Part shown: one piece after another, positions 44,312 to 52,952 of the stretch
Layout of the letters: every line of letters begins with the position of its first letter
Position numbering within the stretch: the stretch's first letter is position 1
Origin: Paucimonas lemoignei
Lineage (GTDB): Bacteria > Pseudomonadota > Gammaproteobacteria > Pseudomonadales > Pseudomonadaceae
DNA: 64,000 nucleotides
Assembly (NCBI GenBank): GCA_900475325.1
Contig: LS483371.1
Span: forward strand, 3,968,001-4,032,000
Direction: 5' to 3'
Notes under the pieces: model-generated
Database searches by the model: none
Told to the model about the DNA's origin: nothing
The model's input: the letters and a program-made list of their open reading frames with translations, nothing else
Made by a program: the position numbers and the translations under genes

Positions 44312-45244
44312 TCAGCGCACAGTCGGGGCGACCAGCAGCGTGCCCGATTCAGCGTCAAGGGAAGCCTGCGTGCCCAACGGCACCGCGTAGTTGATATCGC
44401 CGTGACCAATGGACAAACCACCCACCAGCGGTACGCCCAGACCCGCCAATCGCTCCATCAAAACGCTGGAAGGCGTAATGGTGCCCGACGCGCCGCGAGG
44501 TTCGCTGAATTGCCCCACCGCAATCCCGGCCACGCCATCAAGCACGCCGCTGTTGAGCAGATGCGTGAGCATGCGATCGACACGGTAGGCCACTTCGCCG
44601 ACATCTTCGATCAGCAGAATCGCGCCGTGCAGATCCGGCATGAACGAGGTGCCGATACTCGTGCTTAGAATGCTCAGGTTGCCGCCTCGCAGAATGCCCT
44701 CTGCAGCGCCGCCGGTGCGCACATCAAAAGTCGGTTCAGCGGCATTGGCGGTGACCAGAATTGGCGCGGTGCTCATGGTCGCGTGCCAGACGCTGCTGGT
44801 AAACACACCACCGCGTTCCAATTGGGCAGCCACCGGACCGTGAATGGTCGCCAGGCGCGTCTGATTCCACAGCGCTGCGTGAATCGCGGTGATGTCGGAA
44901 AAACCAATCACCAGTTTTGGATCGCGGCGCACGGCATCGAAATCCAGTTGCTCGACAATCCGTTGGGCGCCGTAGCCACCACGATTACAGAAGATGGCCC
45001 GGATTTCAGGGTCCGCCAATGCGGCATTGAAGTCCGCCAGACGATGTTCGTCGGTACCCGCGTAAAAGGAATGGGTGTCCAGCGCATGAGGGTAGATACG
45101 GGGCTTGAGCCCCCAGCTTTCAAGGATCTGGGCAGCGCTTTCCACCTTGGCCGCAGGTACCGGACCTGCAGGGGAAACCAGCGCCACCGCGTCACCGGCG
45201 CGCAGCACGCCTGGATAAAGTGTTTGCATGGCATTTAAAGACAT
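44312..45244 (-). CDS. ldcA: LD-carboxypeptidase (peptidase family S66)
   Basis: A 310-residue cytoplasmic LD-carboxypeptidase that removes the terminal D-Ala from tetrapeptides during murein recycling. The nucleophile Ser is in VIGFSDITA (residue about 115), the Glu of the triad in the AILLIEDVGE region, and the His in LSIGHGD near the C terminus. A second in-frame ATG five codons later is possible. Monocistronic, divergent from the reductase gene. Confidence 0.93.
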   Translation of the reverse strand: MSLNAMQTLYPGVLRAGDAVALVSPAGPVPAAKVESAAQILESWGLKPRIYPHALDTHSFYAGTDEHRLADFNAALADPEIRAIFCNRGGYGAQRIVEQLDFDAVRRDPKLVIGFSDITAIHAALWNQTRLATIHGPVAAQLERGGVFTSSVWHATMSTAPILVTANAAEPTFDVRTGGAAEGILRGGNLSILSTSIGTSFMPDLHGAILLIEDVGEVAYRVDRMLTHLLNSGVLDGVAGIAVGQFSEPRGASGTITPSSVLMERLAGLGVPLVGGLSIGHGDINYAVPLGTQASLDAESGTLLVAPTVR

Positions 45245-45471
45245 TGCGAGAACTCATGTTTCAAGTAATGCAGTCAATGTAGAGCACTGCCTCGCGTTGA
45301 TCTACCTACAGGGTTGTTGTTTGCGATTTAACCGCGCTTATGGATTAGCGAGACCATCGAAATGGCGCCCATCATTGAACTGGATCATGGCGCATTCGCT
45401 GATCAATCTTCACTTGCCTGAGCGCCGCTTAGCACCTTCAATCACTCTTTCGCCTTCATTGAGGAGCTGTC

Positions 45472-46473
45472 ATGACCCAAATCAATCGCCAATTTCTGCT
45501 GAGCAAAAGACCGACCGGCGCAGCCACTCGCGAGGATTTCACCTATCAGGAAGTCCCGGTCGGCGAGCTGACGTCCGGACAGATCCTGGTCAAGAACCAC
45601 TATCTGTCCCTCGACCCGGCCATGCGTGGCTGGATGAACGAAGGCAAGTCGTACATCGCGCCAGTGGGGCTTGGCGACGTGATGCGCGCACTCGGCGTGG
45701 GTGAAGTCGTGGCGTCACAGAACGACCAATTCGCCGTGGGGGATTTCGTTCAGGGTGCCTTGGGCGTTCAGGACTACTTTCAGGGTGAACCCAAAGGCTT
45801 TTACACCGTGGACCCCAAAATCGCGCCGCTGCCGCGCTACCTGTCGGCGCTGGGCATGACCGGCATGACCGCCTATTTCGCGCTGCTGGATGTAGGTGCG
45901 CCCAAGAGTGGTGACACGGTTGTGATCTCCGGCGCTGCCGGTGCAGTGGGCAGCGTTGCCGGGCAGATCGCCAAGATCAAAGGCTGCCGGGTGGTGGGCA
46001 TCGCGGGCGGCAAGGAGAAGTGCCAGTCGCTGATTGATGAACTGGGGTTCGATGGCGTCATTGATTACAAAAACGAGGACGTCATTGCCGGGCTCAAGCG
46101 CGAATGCCCGAATGGGGTGAACGTTTATTTCGATAACGTGGGGGGAGACATCCTCGACGCCGTGCTAAGCCGACTGGCACCCAAAGCCCGAGTGGTGATT
46201 TGCGGCGCCATCAGCCAGTACAACAACACCACCGCCGTCAAAGGCCCGAGCAACTACTTGTCGCTACTGGTCAACCGCGCGCGCATGGAAGGCTTCGTGG
46301 TCATGGACTACGCCAGCAGGTTTGCCGACGCAGGCAAGGAAATGGCGGGCTGGATGATCGAAGGCAAGCTTAAAAGCCGCGAGGACATTGTCGATGGCCT
46401 GGAAACCTTCCCGGAAACACTGCAGAAGCTGTTCAAGGGCGAGAACTTCGGCAAGCTGGTGTTGAAGGTTTAA
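45472..46473 (+). CDS. NADP-dependent medium-chain reductase (CurA-like)
   Basis: A 333-residue zinc-free medium-chain dehydrogenase/reductase. The nucleotide-binding loop is VVISGAAGAVGSVAGQIAK (residues about 151-169); NHYLSLDPAMRGWM and VYFDNVGGDILDAVL are markers of the CurA/leukotriene B4 12-hydroxydehydrogenase subgroup that reduces alkenal double bonds. GAGGAGCTGTC precedes the ATG. A long composite repeat begins 18 nt after the stop. Confidence 0.92.
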   Translation: MTQINRQFLLSKRPTGAATREDFTYQEVPVGELTSGQILVKNHYLSLDPAMRGWMNEGKSYIAPVGLGDVMRALGVGEVVASQNDQFAVGDFVQGALGVQDYFQGEPKGFYTVDPKIAPLPRYLSALGMTGMTAYFALLDVGAPKSGDTVVISGAAGAVGSVAGQIAKIKGCRVVGIAGGKEKCQSLIDELGFDGVIDYKNEDVIAGLKRECPNGVNVYFDNVGGDILDAVLSRLAPKARVVICGAISQYNNTTAVKGPSNYLSLLVNRARMEGFVVMDYASRFADAGKEMAGWMIEGKLKSREDIVDGLETFPETLQKLFKGENFGKLVLKV

Positions 46474-46490
46474 AAGCGCGAGCGCAAAAC

Positions 46491-47245
46491 CTGCTGGCCC
46501 TGCTGAAGGCTGCAAACAGCGGTGTGTCTGAGGCTTCGGCGAATCAGAGTGGTGTGCCTTGAATCGGGTAGCAACAACAGCATCCGGGTGCTGCTGAGTC
46601 AGGTTCCGTCCTGACGGCCGGGTCACTTTTGGTGCCAAAAGTAACCAAAACCTCTGCGCTGGCGTACGGCCCCCGCTTCGCGGCGGTACCTTCGCTCCGG
46701 CACCGTGGGGCGGGCACGCGCCGACGGGCCATCCATGGCCCAACGGCGCTCGCTCGGCATCCATGCCGAGCGACCCACCCCACGGCACCTCCACTCAGCC
46801 TCCCGACGCGCATTTTGCGTCGTCTGGAAAATCGTGGCAGGAAAAGCCAAAGCCAAAGCAAATCTGCTTTGCAGATTTTTCAGCATCACTTATCCCTGAT
46901 TCACGCCCTGCTTTTGATTCTGGAGGCGTGCGCAAAACGTGTGGGCGACACAAATTGCGACTTGTGGCCGGCCGAGCGCAGGTATTGCGCAGTGGGCAAC
47001 CCGGCATGGATGCCGGGTTAGCCGCACCGGGCCATGGATGGCCCATTGCGGCGGCCCACGGAGCAATGCCGGAGTGAGGGAAGTCTGAGCCTTGGCGAAG
47101 ACCCGGACAAAGGAGCGGGAGCGCTTTGGTTACTTTCGCGCTTTTCGAAAGTGACGCGCCGTAAGGGCGCAAAGGTGAATCAGCGTCACCGCCGCTGCTG
47201 GATATACATGGTATTAGGGCTCTCCCAACAGATTATCTACAGGAC
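46491..47245 (+). repeat. Long composite palindromic repeat, copy B
   Basis: About 755 bp between the convergent reductase and pyrF genes, same orientation as copy C. Landmarks: REP half TGCTGAAGGCTGCAAACAGC (46501), CAACAACAGCATCC, hairpin ACTTTTGG/CCAAAAGT (46625-46642), palindrome GGGCCATCCATGGCCC (46726-46741), a 22-nt palindrome with core CGGCATCCATGCCG (46751-46772), central AAATCTGC hairpin (near 46860), a 22-nt palindrome with core CCGGCATGGATGCCGG (46998-47019), GGGCCATGGATGGCCC (47029-47044), hairpin CTTTCG/CGAAAG and the end ATCTACAGGA. The two 16-mers are exact inverted copies. No convincing gene lies inside. Confidence 0.92.
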
Positions 47246-47302
47246 GCAGATATGCCCGCAAAACCCGATCCCAGTGCCCCCACAGATAAATGCGCTGTAG
47301 CC

Positions 47303-48004
47303 TTACAACGCCAACTCAGCCACCACCGCTGCCAACGCCTGGGCTGGATCGGCGGCCTGGCTGATCGGACGACCGATAACCAGGTAGTCGGAACCCGCAT
47401 CCAGCGCCTGACGCGGAGTCAGGATGCGGCGTTGGTCGTCCTGCGCGCTACCGCTGGGGCGAATGCCCGGTGTCACCAATTGCAGTGCAGGATGCGCAGC
47501 CTTGAGCGCCTGGGCTTCAAGCGCCGAACACACCAGACCGTCCATACCGGCTTTTTCAGCCAGCGCGGCCAGACGCAATACCTGAACCTGCGGGTCGACA
47601 TCCAGACCGATGCCGGCCAGGTCTTCGCGTTCCATGCTGGTCAGCACGGTCACGCCAATCAGCAATGGCTGCGGACCGGTACGCTGGTCCAGCACCTCAC
47701 GGCAGGCGGCCATCATGCGCAGACCACCGGAGCAATGCACGTTGACCATCCACACCCCCATCTCGGCAGCGGCCTTGACGGCCATCGCCGTGGTGTTGGG
47801 GATGTCGTGGAATTTCAGATCCAGGAACACTTCGAAGCCCTTGTCGCGCAGGGTCTCGACGATGTCCGATGCACAACTGGTGAACAGCTCCTTGCCAACC
47901 TTGACCCGGCAAAGCTTCGGATCGAGTTGATCAGCCAGCTTCAAAGCGGCGTCACGGGTCGGGAAATCCAGGGCGACGATGACAGGAGTCTGGCAGACGG
48001 ACAT
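47303..48004 (-). CDS. pyrF: Orotidine-5'-phosphate decarboxylase
   Basis: A 233-residue TIM-barrel enzyme catalysing the last step of UMP synthesis. The catalytic Lys-Asp array is in [12 protein letters not shown] (residues about 60-71), ALDFP near the N terminus and TPGIRP near the C terminus bind phosphate and orotate, and the family length is normal. ATG 48004 is chosen over a 12-residue longer frame because the family N terminus starts there and AGAGAAC lies upstream. Confidence 0.96.
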   Translation of the reverse strand: MSVCQTPVIVALDFPTRDAALKLADQLDPKLCRVKVGKELFTSCASDIVETLRDKGFEVFLDLKFHDIPNTTAMAVKAAAEMGVWMVNVHCSGGLRMMAACREVLDQRTGPQPLLIGVTVLTSMEREDLAGIGLDVDPQVQVLRLAALAEKAGMDGLVCSALEAQALKAAHPALQLVTPGIRPSGSAQDDQRRILTPRQALDAGSDYLVIGRPISQAADPAQALAAVVAELAL

Positions 48005-48284
48005 GAGCGGGTTCTCTGGTAGGTCGAAATCGGCGCGCATTGTAGCTCAAGCGATCCGTAGACGGTAACCGATCCGCCGAGCTGAACCGATCCAGCCTGG
48101 GGAATTCGCCCTAAACCGGACGCTTCGGCAAGTTTTGCGCACCAAAGCTGCACGTTGAGTGGGCCCGTCAATGAGAACGGTTCTGCAAACGACGTTTTGC
48201 GGACCAATACGACAGTGGTTCAGCGGCTGGCATGGTGACTGCAACAGGATGTTTCGATGATTTGATCGACTCAGGGAGACTGAA

Positions 48285-49649
48285 ATGACAACGCAACTCA
48301 AACCTACGCTGGGCACGCTGCATTTGTGGGGGATCGCGGTCGGGCTGGTGATCTCCGGGGAATATTTTGGCTGGAGCTACGGCTGGGGCGTCGCCGGGAC
48401 CCTGGGTTTCCTCGTGACCTCGTTGATGGTTGCGGCGATGTACACCTGCTTCATTTTCAGCTTTACCGAGCTGACCACCGCGATCCCGCACGCAGGTGGG
48501 CCGTTTGCCTACAGCCGTCGAGCGTTCGGTGAAAAAGGCGGATTGATCGCCGGCATGGCAACACTGATCGAATTCGTCTTCGCGCCGCCCGCCATCGCTC
48601 TGGCGATCGGGGCCTACCTGAATGTGCAGTTTCCTGGCCTGGATCCCAAACATGCGGCAGTGGGTGCCTACATTGTGTTCATGACCCTGAACATTCTGGG
48701 CGTCAAGCTGGCGGCGACCTTCGAGTTGGTGGTCTGCGTGCTGGCGGTGGCTGAATTGCTGGTGTTCATGGGCGTTGTCGCTCCTGCCTTCAGCTTCAGC
48801 AACTTCGCCCTCAACGGCTGGGCAGGTTCGAGCACCTTCGGCCCGGGGGCCATCGCCGGCATGTTCGCCGCGATCCCTTTCGCGATCTGGTTCTTCCTGG
48901 CCATCGAAGGGGCCGCCATGGCCGCCGAGGAAGCCAAGGACCCGAAACGCACCATCCCCAAAGCCTACGTCAGTGGCATTCTGACACTGGTGTTTCTGGC
49001 CATCGGCGTTATGTTTTTTGCTGGCGGCGTGGGCGACTGGCGCACCTTGTCGAACATCAATGACCCACTGCCGCAAGCCATGAAAACTGTCGTGGGCGAA
49101 AATTCCGGCTGGCTGCACATGCTGGTCTGGATCGGCCTGTTTGGCCTGGTGGCGAGCTTTCACGGGATCATCCTGGGCTATTCGCGCCAGTTCTTCGCCC
49201 TGGCACGCGCCGGTTATCTGCCTTCCGGGCTGGCAAAACTGTCGCGCTTCCAGACACCCCACCGCGCCATCATCGCGGGCGGTGTGATCGGTGTTGCAGC
49301 CATCTACAGCGATGGGCTGATCAACCTGGGTGGCATGACCCTCACTGCCGCCATGATCACCATGGCCGTGTTCGGCGCCATCGTCATGTACATCATGAGC
49401 ATGCTCAGCCTGTTCAAACTGCGCAAAACCGAACCACTGCTGGAGCGCACCTTCCGCGCCCCTGGCTACCCGGTGGTGCCGGGCATCGCCCTGGCGCTGG
49501 CGGTGGTGTGCCTGATCGCCATGGCCTGGTTCAACATGCTGATCGGTTTGATCTTCCTGGGCTTCATGGCGGTGGGCTTCATCTACTTCAGCCTGACCGC
49601 CCAATCACGCGCCAATGCACCGGCTGACGCGATGTTGACCGGCTCGTAA
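48285..49649 (+). CDS. eat: Ethanolamine permease (APC family)
   Basis: A 454-residue APC-superfamily transporter with 12 hydrophobic segments. The first helix motif GIAVGLVISGEYFGWSYGWG and HAGGPFAYSRRAFGEKGG are characteristic of Eat-type ethanolamine permeases, as is FFLAIEGAAMAAEEAKDPKR in the middle. CAGGGAGACTG precedes the ATG. Ethanolamine ammonia-lyase genes are not in the window. A DUF2897 gene follows 85 nt later. Confidence 0.92.
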   Translation: MTTQLKPTLGTLHLWGIAVGLVISGEYFGWSYGWGVAGTLGFLVTSLMVAAMYTCFIFSFTELTTAIPHAGGPFAYSRRAFGEKGGLIAGMATLIEFVFAPPAIALAIGAYLNVQFPGLDPKHAAVGAYIVFMTLNILGVKLAATFELVVCVLAVAELLVFMGVVAPAFSFSNFALNGWAGSSTFGPGAIAGMFAAIPFAIWFFLAIEGAAMAAEEAKDPKRTIPKAYVSGILTLVFLAIGVMFFAGGVGDWRTLSNINDPLPQAMKTVVGENSGWLHMLVWIGLFGLVASFHGIILGYSRQFFALARAGYLPSGLAKLSRFQTPHRAIIAGGVIGVAAIYSDGLINLGGMTLTAAMITMAVFGAIVMYIMSMLSLFKLRKTEPLLERTFRAPGYPVVPGIALALAVVCLIAMAWFNMLIGLIFLGFMAVGFIYFSLTAQSRANAPADAMLTGS

Positions 49650-49734
49650 AACAGCGAAGGTTGCGGCATAGGGCTAGACTTGAACCATTGAGCGGCGTCA
49701 CAGCTCAAATGGGTTACATAAAAAGGAGAGCCCT

Positions 49735-49902
49735 ATGCCCTGGTATGCCTGGTTGATTTTGCTGGTTGCAATTGGCTCGATCGTTGGCGGTTTGATGGTG
49801 CTGCGTCAATCAGCACAGAAACTGCCACTGACCGAAGAACAGCTCAAACGTGTCCATGAGCGCAATGCCGAGATGGATGCCAAAGAAGCCAAGGATCGCT
49901 GA
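49735..49902 (+). CDS. DUF2897 small membrane protein
   Basis: A 55-residue protein beginning MPWYAWLILLVAIGSIVGG, a single membrane helix, followed by a charged helical tail containing LPLTEEQLKRVHERNAEMD. This is the DUF2897 pattern found across Pseudomonas. AAAGGAGAG precedes the ATG and a strong terminator follows the stop, supporting a real gene. The function is unknown. Confidence 0.82.
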   Translation: MPWYAWLILLVAIGSIVGGLMVLRQSAQKLPLTEEQLKRVHERNAEMDAKEAKDR

Positions 49903-49909
49903 AAACACA

Positions 49910-49943
49910 AAGGGCGGCGCAGGTCATGCGCCGCCCTTGTTGT
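49910..49943. terminator. Strong intrinsic terminator
   Basis: AAGGGCGGCGCA and TGCGCCGCCCTT form a 12-pair stem with a five-base loop, followed by GTTGTTT. It lies between the DUF2897 gene and the convergent binding-protein gene. Confidence 0.85.
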
Positions 49944-49968
49944 TTGCGGTGGTTTTCAAAGTGGCTGC

Positions 49969-50802
49969 TTAACGTGATTCCTGAACTCTGCCCGCTGCCA
50001 GCGCTCGATGGCTTTCCATGGACATGACTGCGATGCGGAACGGCTGGAAGATCCGCAGCATCGTCCCGTTGTCACGCAGTGCTTGCAGCATGGCGTCAAA
50101 TTGCTCGCCGCGCAGGGGCGATTGCGGACGCAACAGTGCGTAATGCCGGTAGGTCTGATCAATGCGCTCAGACACCATCAACCTGCTCGCTTCATCCTGA
50201 TTGCGACCCATGTAGTCACTCAGGTACGAACGAGTGACCAGCGCAATGTCTGCCCGGTCACGCAAAATCATCAGCAGATTACTGTCGTGGGAATACGTCA
50301 GCGTCGCGTTGAAGTTCTCGGCCAGGTATTTGGGGTCGGCATTGAACTGGGCAAAGGCGTAGTGATACCCGCTGAACAGCGCCAGTCGCTTGCCTTCAAG
50401 CCGATCAAAATAGCTCTGATCGCGCCCTTGCACCTTGCGCGCGACAAAAATCTCCGCGTCCTCCAGCTTCATGTCCACGGTTTCGTGGGGGATGTGCTGC
50501 CAGTCCCAGTCAGGATTTTCGAAGATTGCCATGTCGATGCGGCCCTGCTCGAAATCCCGGAAGCGGCGCGGGATGGAGGTCGGCACGATGACAAACTCAA
50601 ACTCCTTCTGCAGCCCGTTCAGAGCCGCCACCAGCTCAGGCAACAGGCCGGTGTCGGCACCGCGCTCAGGGCGAATGGTATAAGGCGGAAAATGTGCAGC
50701 ACCAATGCGCACCACTTGTGCGGCGTTGGCCTGCATAGCCAATAACGCAACGCCTGCGGCCAACAAGGCTCGCAACGCCACTTGCACAGACAAAGACTTC
50801 AA
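49969..50802 (-). CDS. Periplasmic amino-acid-type solute-binding protein
   Basis: A 277-residue family 3 (SBP_bac_3) protein. A signal peptide ends at MQANAAQ (residue about 28), then VRIGAAHFPPYTIRP begins lobe 1 and DTGLLPELVAAL follows. The start is TTG with AGGGGTG upstream. No ABC permease genes are adjacent, so it may be an orphan receptor or act with a distant transporter or sensor. The ligand is unknown. Confidence 0.86.
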   Translation of the reverse strand: MKSLSVQVALRALLAAGVALLAMQANAAQVVRIGAAHFPPYTIRPERGADTGLLPELVAALNGLQKEFEFVIVPTSIPRRFRDFEQGRIDMAIFENPDWDWQHIPHETVDMKLEDAEIFVARKVQGRDQSYFDRLEGKRLALFSGYHYAFAQFNADPKYLAENFNATLTYSHDSNLLMILRDRADIALVTRSYLSDYMGRNQDEASRLMVSERIDQTYRHYALLRPQSPLRGEQFDAMLQALRDNGTMLRIFQPFRIAVMSMESHRALAAGRVQESR

Positions 50803-50878
50803 GACTGCGCACCCCTGAAAATGACCAAGCTAGGCTTTTTAGACTGAATAGACAATTAACCAAAGGTAGGAAGCGGGC

Positions 50879-51502
50879 TCAATCTGACTTAAGTGCCAGC
50901 ATTAGCGCCTCATCTGCCAACTCATTCAAGCTCATGCTGCCCTGCGCACGAAACCAGGTGGTTGTCCAAGACAGGGCCCCGGTCAGGAAGCGCCGGGTCA
51001 CAAACACATCACCTTTGATGTAACCGGCCTCCTTGGCCTCCCCCAGCACCTGTAACCACAGCTGCTCATAAACATCGCGCAAGGCGAGCACCCTGGCCTG
51101 GCCTTCGGTAGACAAGGAACGCCATTCGTAAACCAGCACCGCCATGGCTTCGCCGCTACCGCCCATGATCGACTGCAATTCACACCGGATAAGCGCCAGC
51201 ACCCGCTCACGCACCGTATCGACCTTATCCAGCGCGGCCCGCATCAGCGCCGTGTTGTAGACAATGGTTTCTTCCATCACCGAGCGCAGGATCTCGTCCT
51301 TGCTTTTGAAGTGATGAAAGATGCTCCCCGATTGAATCCCCACCGCCGCCGCCAGGTCCCGCACCGTAGTGCGCTCATAACCCTTGTTGCGGAAAAGATG
51401 CGCCGACACGTGCAGCAACTTGCCGCGAGCGCTCTGTGGGTCGGTCATCAGCCCACTGTCCACCAGTTCGCGCATGACGGCCAGGGCTTGTTGCTCGTTC
51501 AC
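50879..51502 (-). CDS. TetR-family transcriptional regulator
   Basis: A 207-residue TetR protein. The helix-turn-helix is in residues about 28-72 (AHLFRNKGYERTTVRDLAAA, GIQSGSIFHHFKSKDEIL) and the ligand-binding domain follows. Such regulators with a short N-terminal extension often control acyl-CoA or branched-chain catabolism. The start is GTG with GGGGAG upstream. The DNA just upstream holds the remains of a biotin-carrier domain gene, perhaps its former target. Confidence 0.9.
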   Translation of the reverse strand: MNEQQALAVMRELVDSGLMTDPQSARGKLLHVSAHLFRNKGYERTTVRDLAAAVGIQSGSIFHHFKSKDEILRSVMEETIVYNTALMRAALDKVDTVRERVLALIRCELQSIMGGSGEAMAVLVYEWRSLSTEGQARVLALRDVYEQLWLQVLGEAKEAGYIKGDVFVTRRFLTGALSWTTTWFRAQGSMSLNELADEALMLALKSD

Positions 51503-51607
51503 GGGTGAATCTCCCCACAGATAATCAACGCTACCGCGCTCGGCAATTTATGCCCACCGACAAAACCAAGCAAGCGCTAGGCCGATAAAAAGATCACAAA
51601 ACCTGGC

Positions 51608-51832
51608 TTTCAACGGCACAGCAACACTGGCGCCTTGCTGTTCATCGACCGAAGCCATGACGTGGTCGCCGGGCCGACCGTCGTGCGTTCCGGCACCCTC
51701 TGGGCACCGATGGACGGATCGATGGTCGATGTATGAGTCAGTGAAGGTGCTACCGTCAGCCAGGGCCCGGCGACCAGGTCAAAGGGCACCAGGTGTTGGT
51801 CAACCTCGCGCCGTTGGACGGCCCTGGCTGAT
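51608..51832 (+). pseudogene. Decayed biotin carboxyl-carrier domain (acyl-CoA carboxylase remnant)
   Basis: The plus frame through 51656 reads ...LLFIDRSHDVVAGPTVVRSG, then TLWAPMDGSMVDV, an internal TGA at 51734-51736, and VSEGATVSQG. After a frame change it reads GDQVKGHQVLVNLAPLDG. APMDGS.VDV followed by VSEG.TVSKGQ.L is the pattern of the biotinyl domain at the end of acetyl-, methylcrotonyl- or geranyl-CoA carboxylase subunits. The biotin-binding EAMKM motif is lost. It is divergent from TetR. The fragment is short, so family assignment is tentative. Confidence 0.5.
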
Positions 51833-51886
51833 TGTGGCTACGCTAGGTCCCAAATGGATCAACAACTTTTGCAATAGGAGCTTCAC

Positions 51887-52429
51887 ATGCCGCACTGGTT
51901 GGTGATTGATCTGGAGGCCACGACCGAGGAAGGTGGCTGGCCGGTGGCCGAGATGGAGATCATCGAAATTGGCGCCACGCTGGTCAATCAGGATGGACGG
52001 GAACTGGATCATTTCGAGCGTTTCGTGCGGCCTGTGCGTCGGCCATTGCTGACCCATTTCTGCAAAGAGCTGACGCACATCAACCAGGGCAGTATCGACA
52101 GCGCGGCGCCGTTGACAGAGGTCTGGCCCATGTTCGAACGCTGGCTCGGGCACCACCGGGCGCGTGTCGTCGGCTGGGCAAGCTGGGGGGACTATGATCG
52201 CCAGCAGCTGGAGCATGAGTGGCATCAGCATCAATTGAGCAGCGCGTTGACGACCCTGGCCTATGTCAACCTCAAGCAACGCTTTGCCCAGGCGCGTCAA
52301 TTGCAACGCCCGCCAGGTCTGAAAGGCGCCCTGCAACTGGCAGGAATGCAGTTCAGCGGCCAACAACACCGAGCGCTGGTGGACGCGCGCAACACCGCGC
52401 GGCTGTTGCCGCTGATTCTGCCCAGTTGA
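51887..52429 (+). CDS. DEDDh 3'-5' exonuclease
   Basis: A 180-residue exonuclease of the ERI-1/KapD-like group. The metal-binding residues are visible as VIDLEAT (Asp8, Glu10), the Asp in SWGDYDRQQ, and HRALVDARNTARLL (His and last Asp). It would trim 3' ends of RNA or DNA. AATAGGAGC precedes the ATG. The TetR gene and a decayed gene lie upstream and ppnP downstream. Confidence 0.9.
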   Translation: MPHWLVIDLEATTEEGGWPVAEMEIIEIGATLVNQDGRELDHFERFVRPVRRPLLTHFCKELTHINQGSIDSAAPLTEVWPMFERWLGHHRARVVGWASWGDYDRQQLEHEWHQHQLSSALTTLAYVNLKQRFAQARQLQRPPGLKGALQLAGMQFSGQQHRALVDARNTARLLPLILPS

Positions 52430-52543
52430 GGGTTGCCCGGCTGACCAGGACACTCGCCCTAAAGCGGATGACGGCGTTTTGAAGCTTGGGCATACTGGCC
52501 CACTCATTTTTAGTCCGTTCTTATCCCACTTCGAGGAATCGCC

Positions 52544-52825
52544 ATGTTCAAAGTCAACGAGTACTTCGACGGAACCGTTAAATCCATCGCCTTCAGCCAG
52601 GCTGAAGGCCAGGCCACCATCGGCGTCATGGCCGCCGGTGAATACGAATTCGGTACCGCGCAACGGGAAATCATGCACGTCATTTCCGGCAGCCTGAGCG
52701 TCAAACTCCCAGACAGCACGGACTGGGAAACCTTCAGCACCGGTAGCCAGTTCAACGTTCCGGCCAACAGCAAGTTCCAACTGAAAGTGGCTGTGGATAC
52801 TGCTTATCTGTGTGAGTACCGATAA
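52544..52825 (+). CDS. ppnP: Pyrimidine/purine nucleoside phosphorylase (PpnP)
   Basis: A 93-residue cupin-fold protein of the YaiE/DUF1255 family. [14 protein letters not shown] at the N terminus, [24 protein letters not shown] and [16 protein letters not shown] are the family's motifs. It phosphorolyses several nucleosides to base and ribose-1-phosphate. GAGGAATCGCC precedes the ATG. A REP element follows, then the convergent ABC exporter. Confidence 0.94.
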   Translation: MFKVNEYFDGTVKSIAFSQAEGQATIGVMAAGEYEFGTAQREIMHVISGSLSVKLPDSTDWETFSTGSQFNVPANSKFQLKVAVDTAYLCEYR

Positions 52826-52842
52826 GCACCAGACATAACGCC

Positions 52843-52936
52843 CTGTGGGAGCGAATTCATTCGCGAAAGCGTCGGTACATCCGATGAATCATCTTCGAAT
52901 GTACTGGCCTCTTCGCGAATGAATTCGCTCCCACAG
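52843..52936. repeat. REP-type hairpin, family GTGGGAGCGAATTCATTCGC
   Basis: CTGTGGGAGCGAATTCATTC... and its exact complement bracket a core of about 44 nt between convergent genes. The core shares AATGTACTGGCC with the copy at 2995-3088, so these two belong to the same subfamily. Confidence 0.9.
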
Positions 52937-52952
52937 GTTGGGTAACAGCGCC

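Noticed and set aside
46629..47077. Open frames inside the long repeats (for example proteins starting MVPKVTKTSALAYG)
   Set aside because: Frames exist on both strands and in several registers, overlap hairpins and end at different places between copies, so they look like by-products of the palindromic DNA.
48168..49604. 478-codon minus-strand frame opposite the ethanolamine permease gene
   Set aside because: His/Gln-rich antisense shadow of a clear permease gene.
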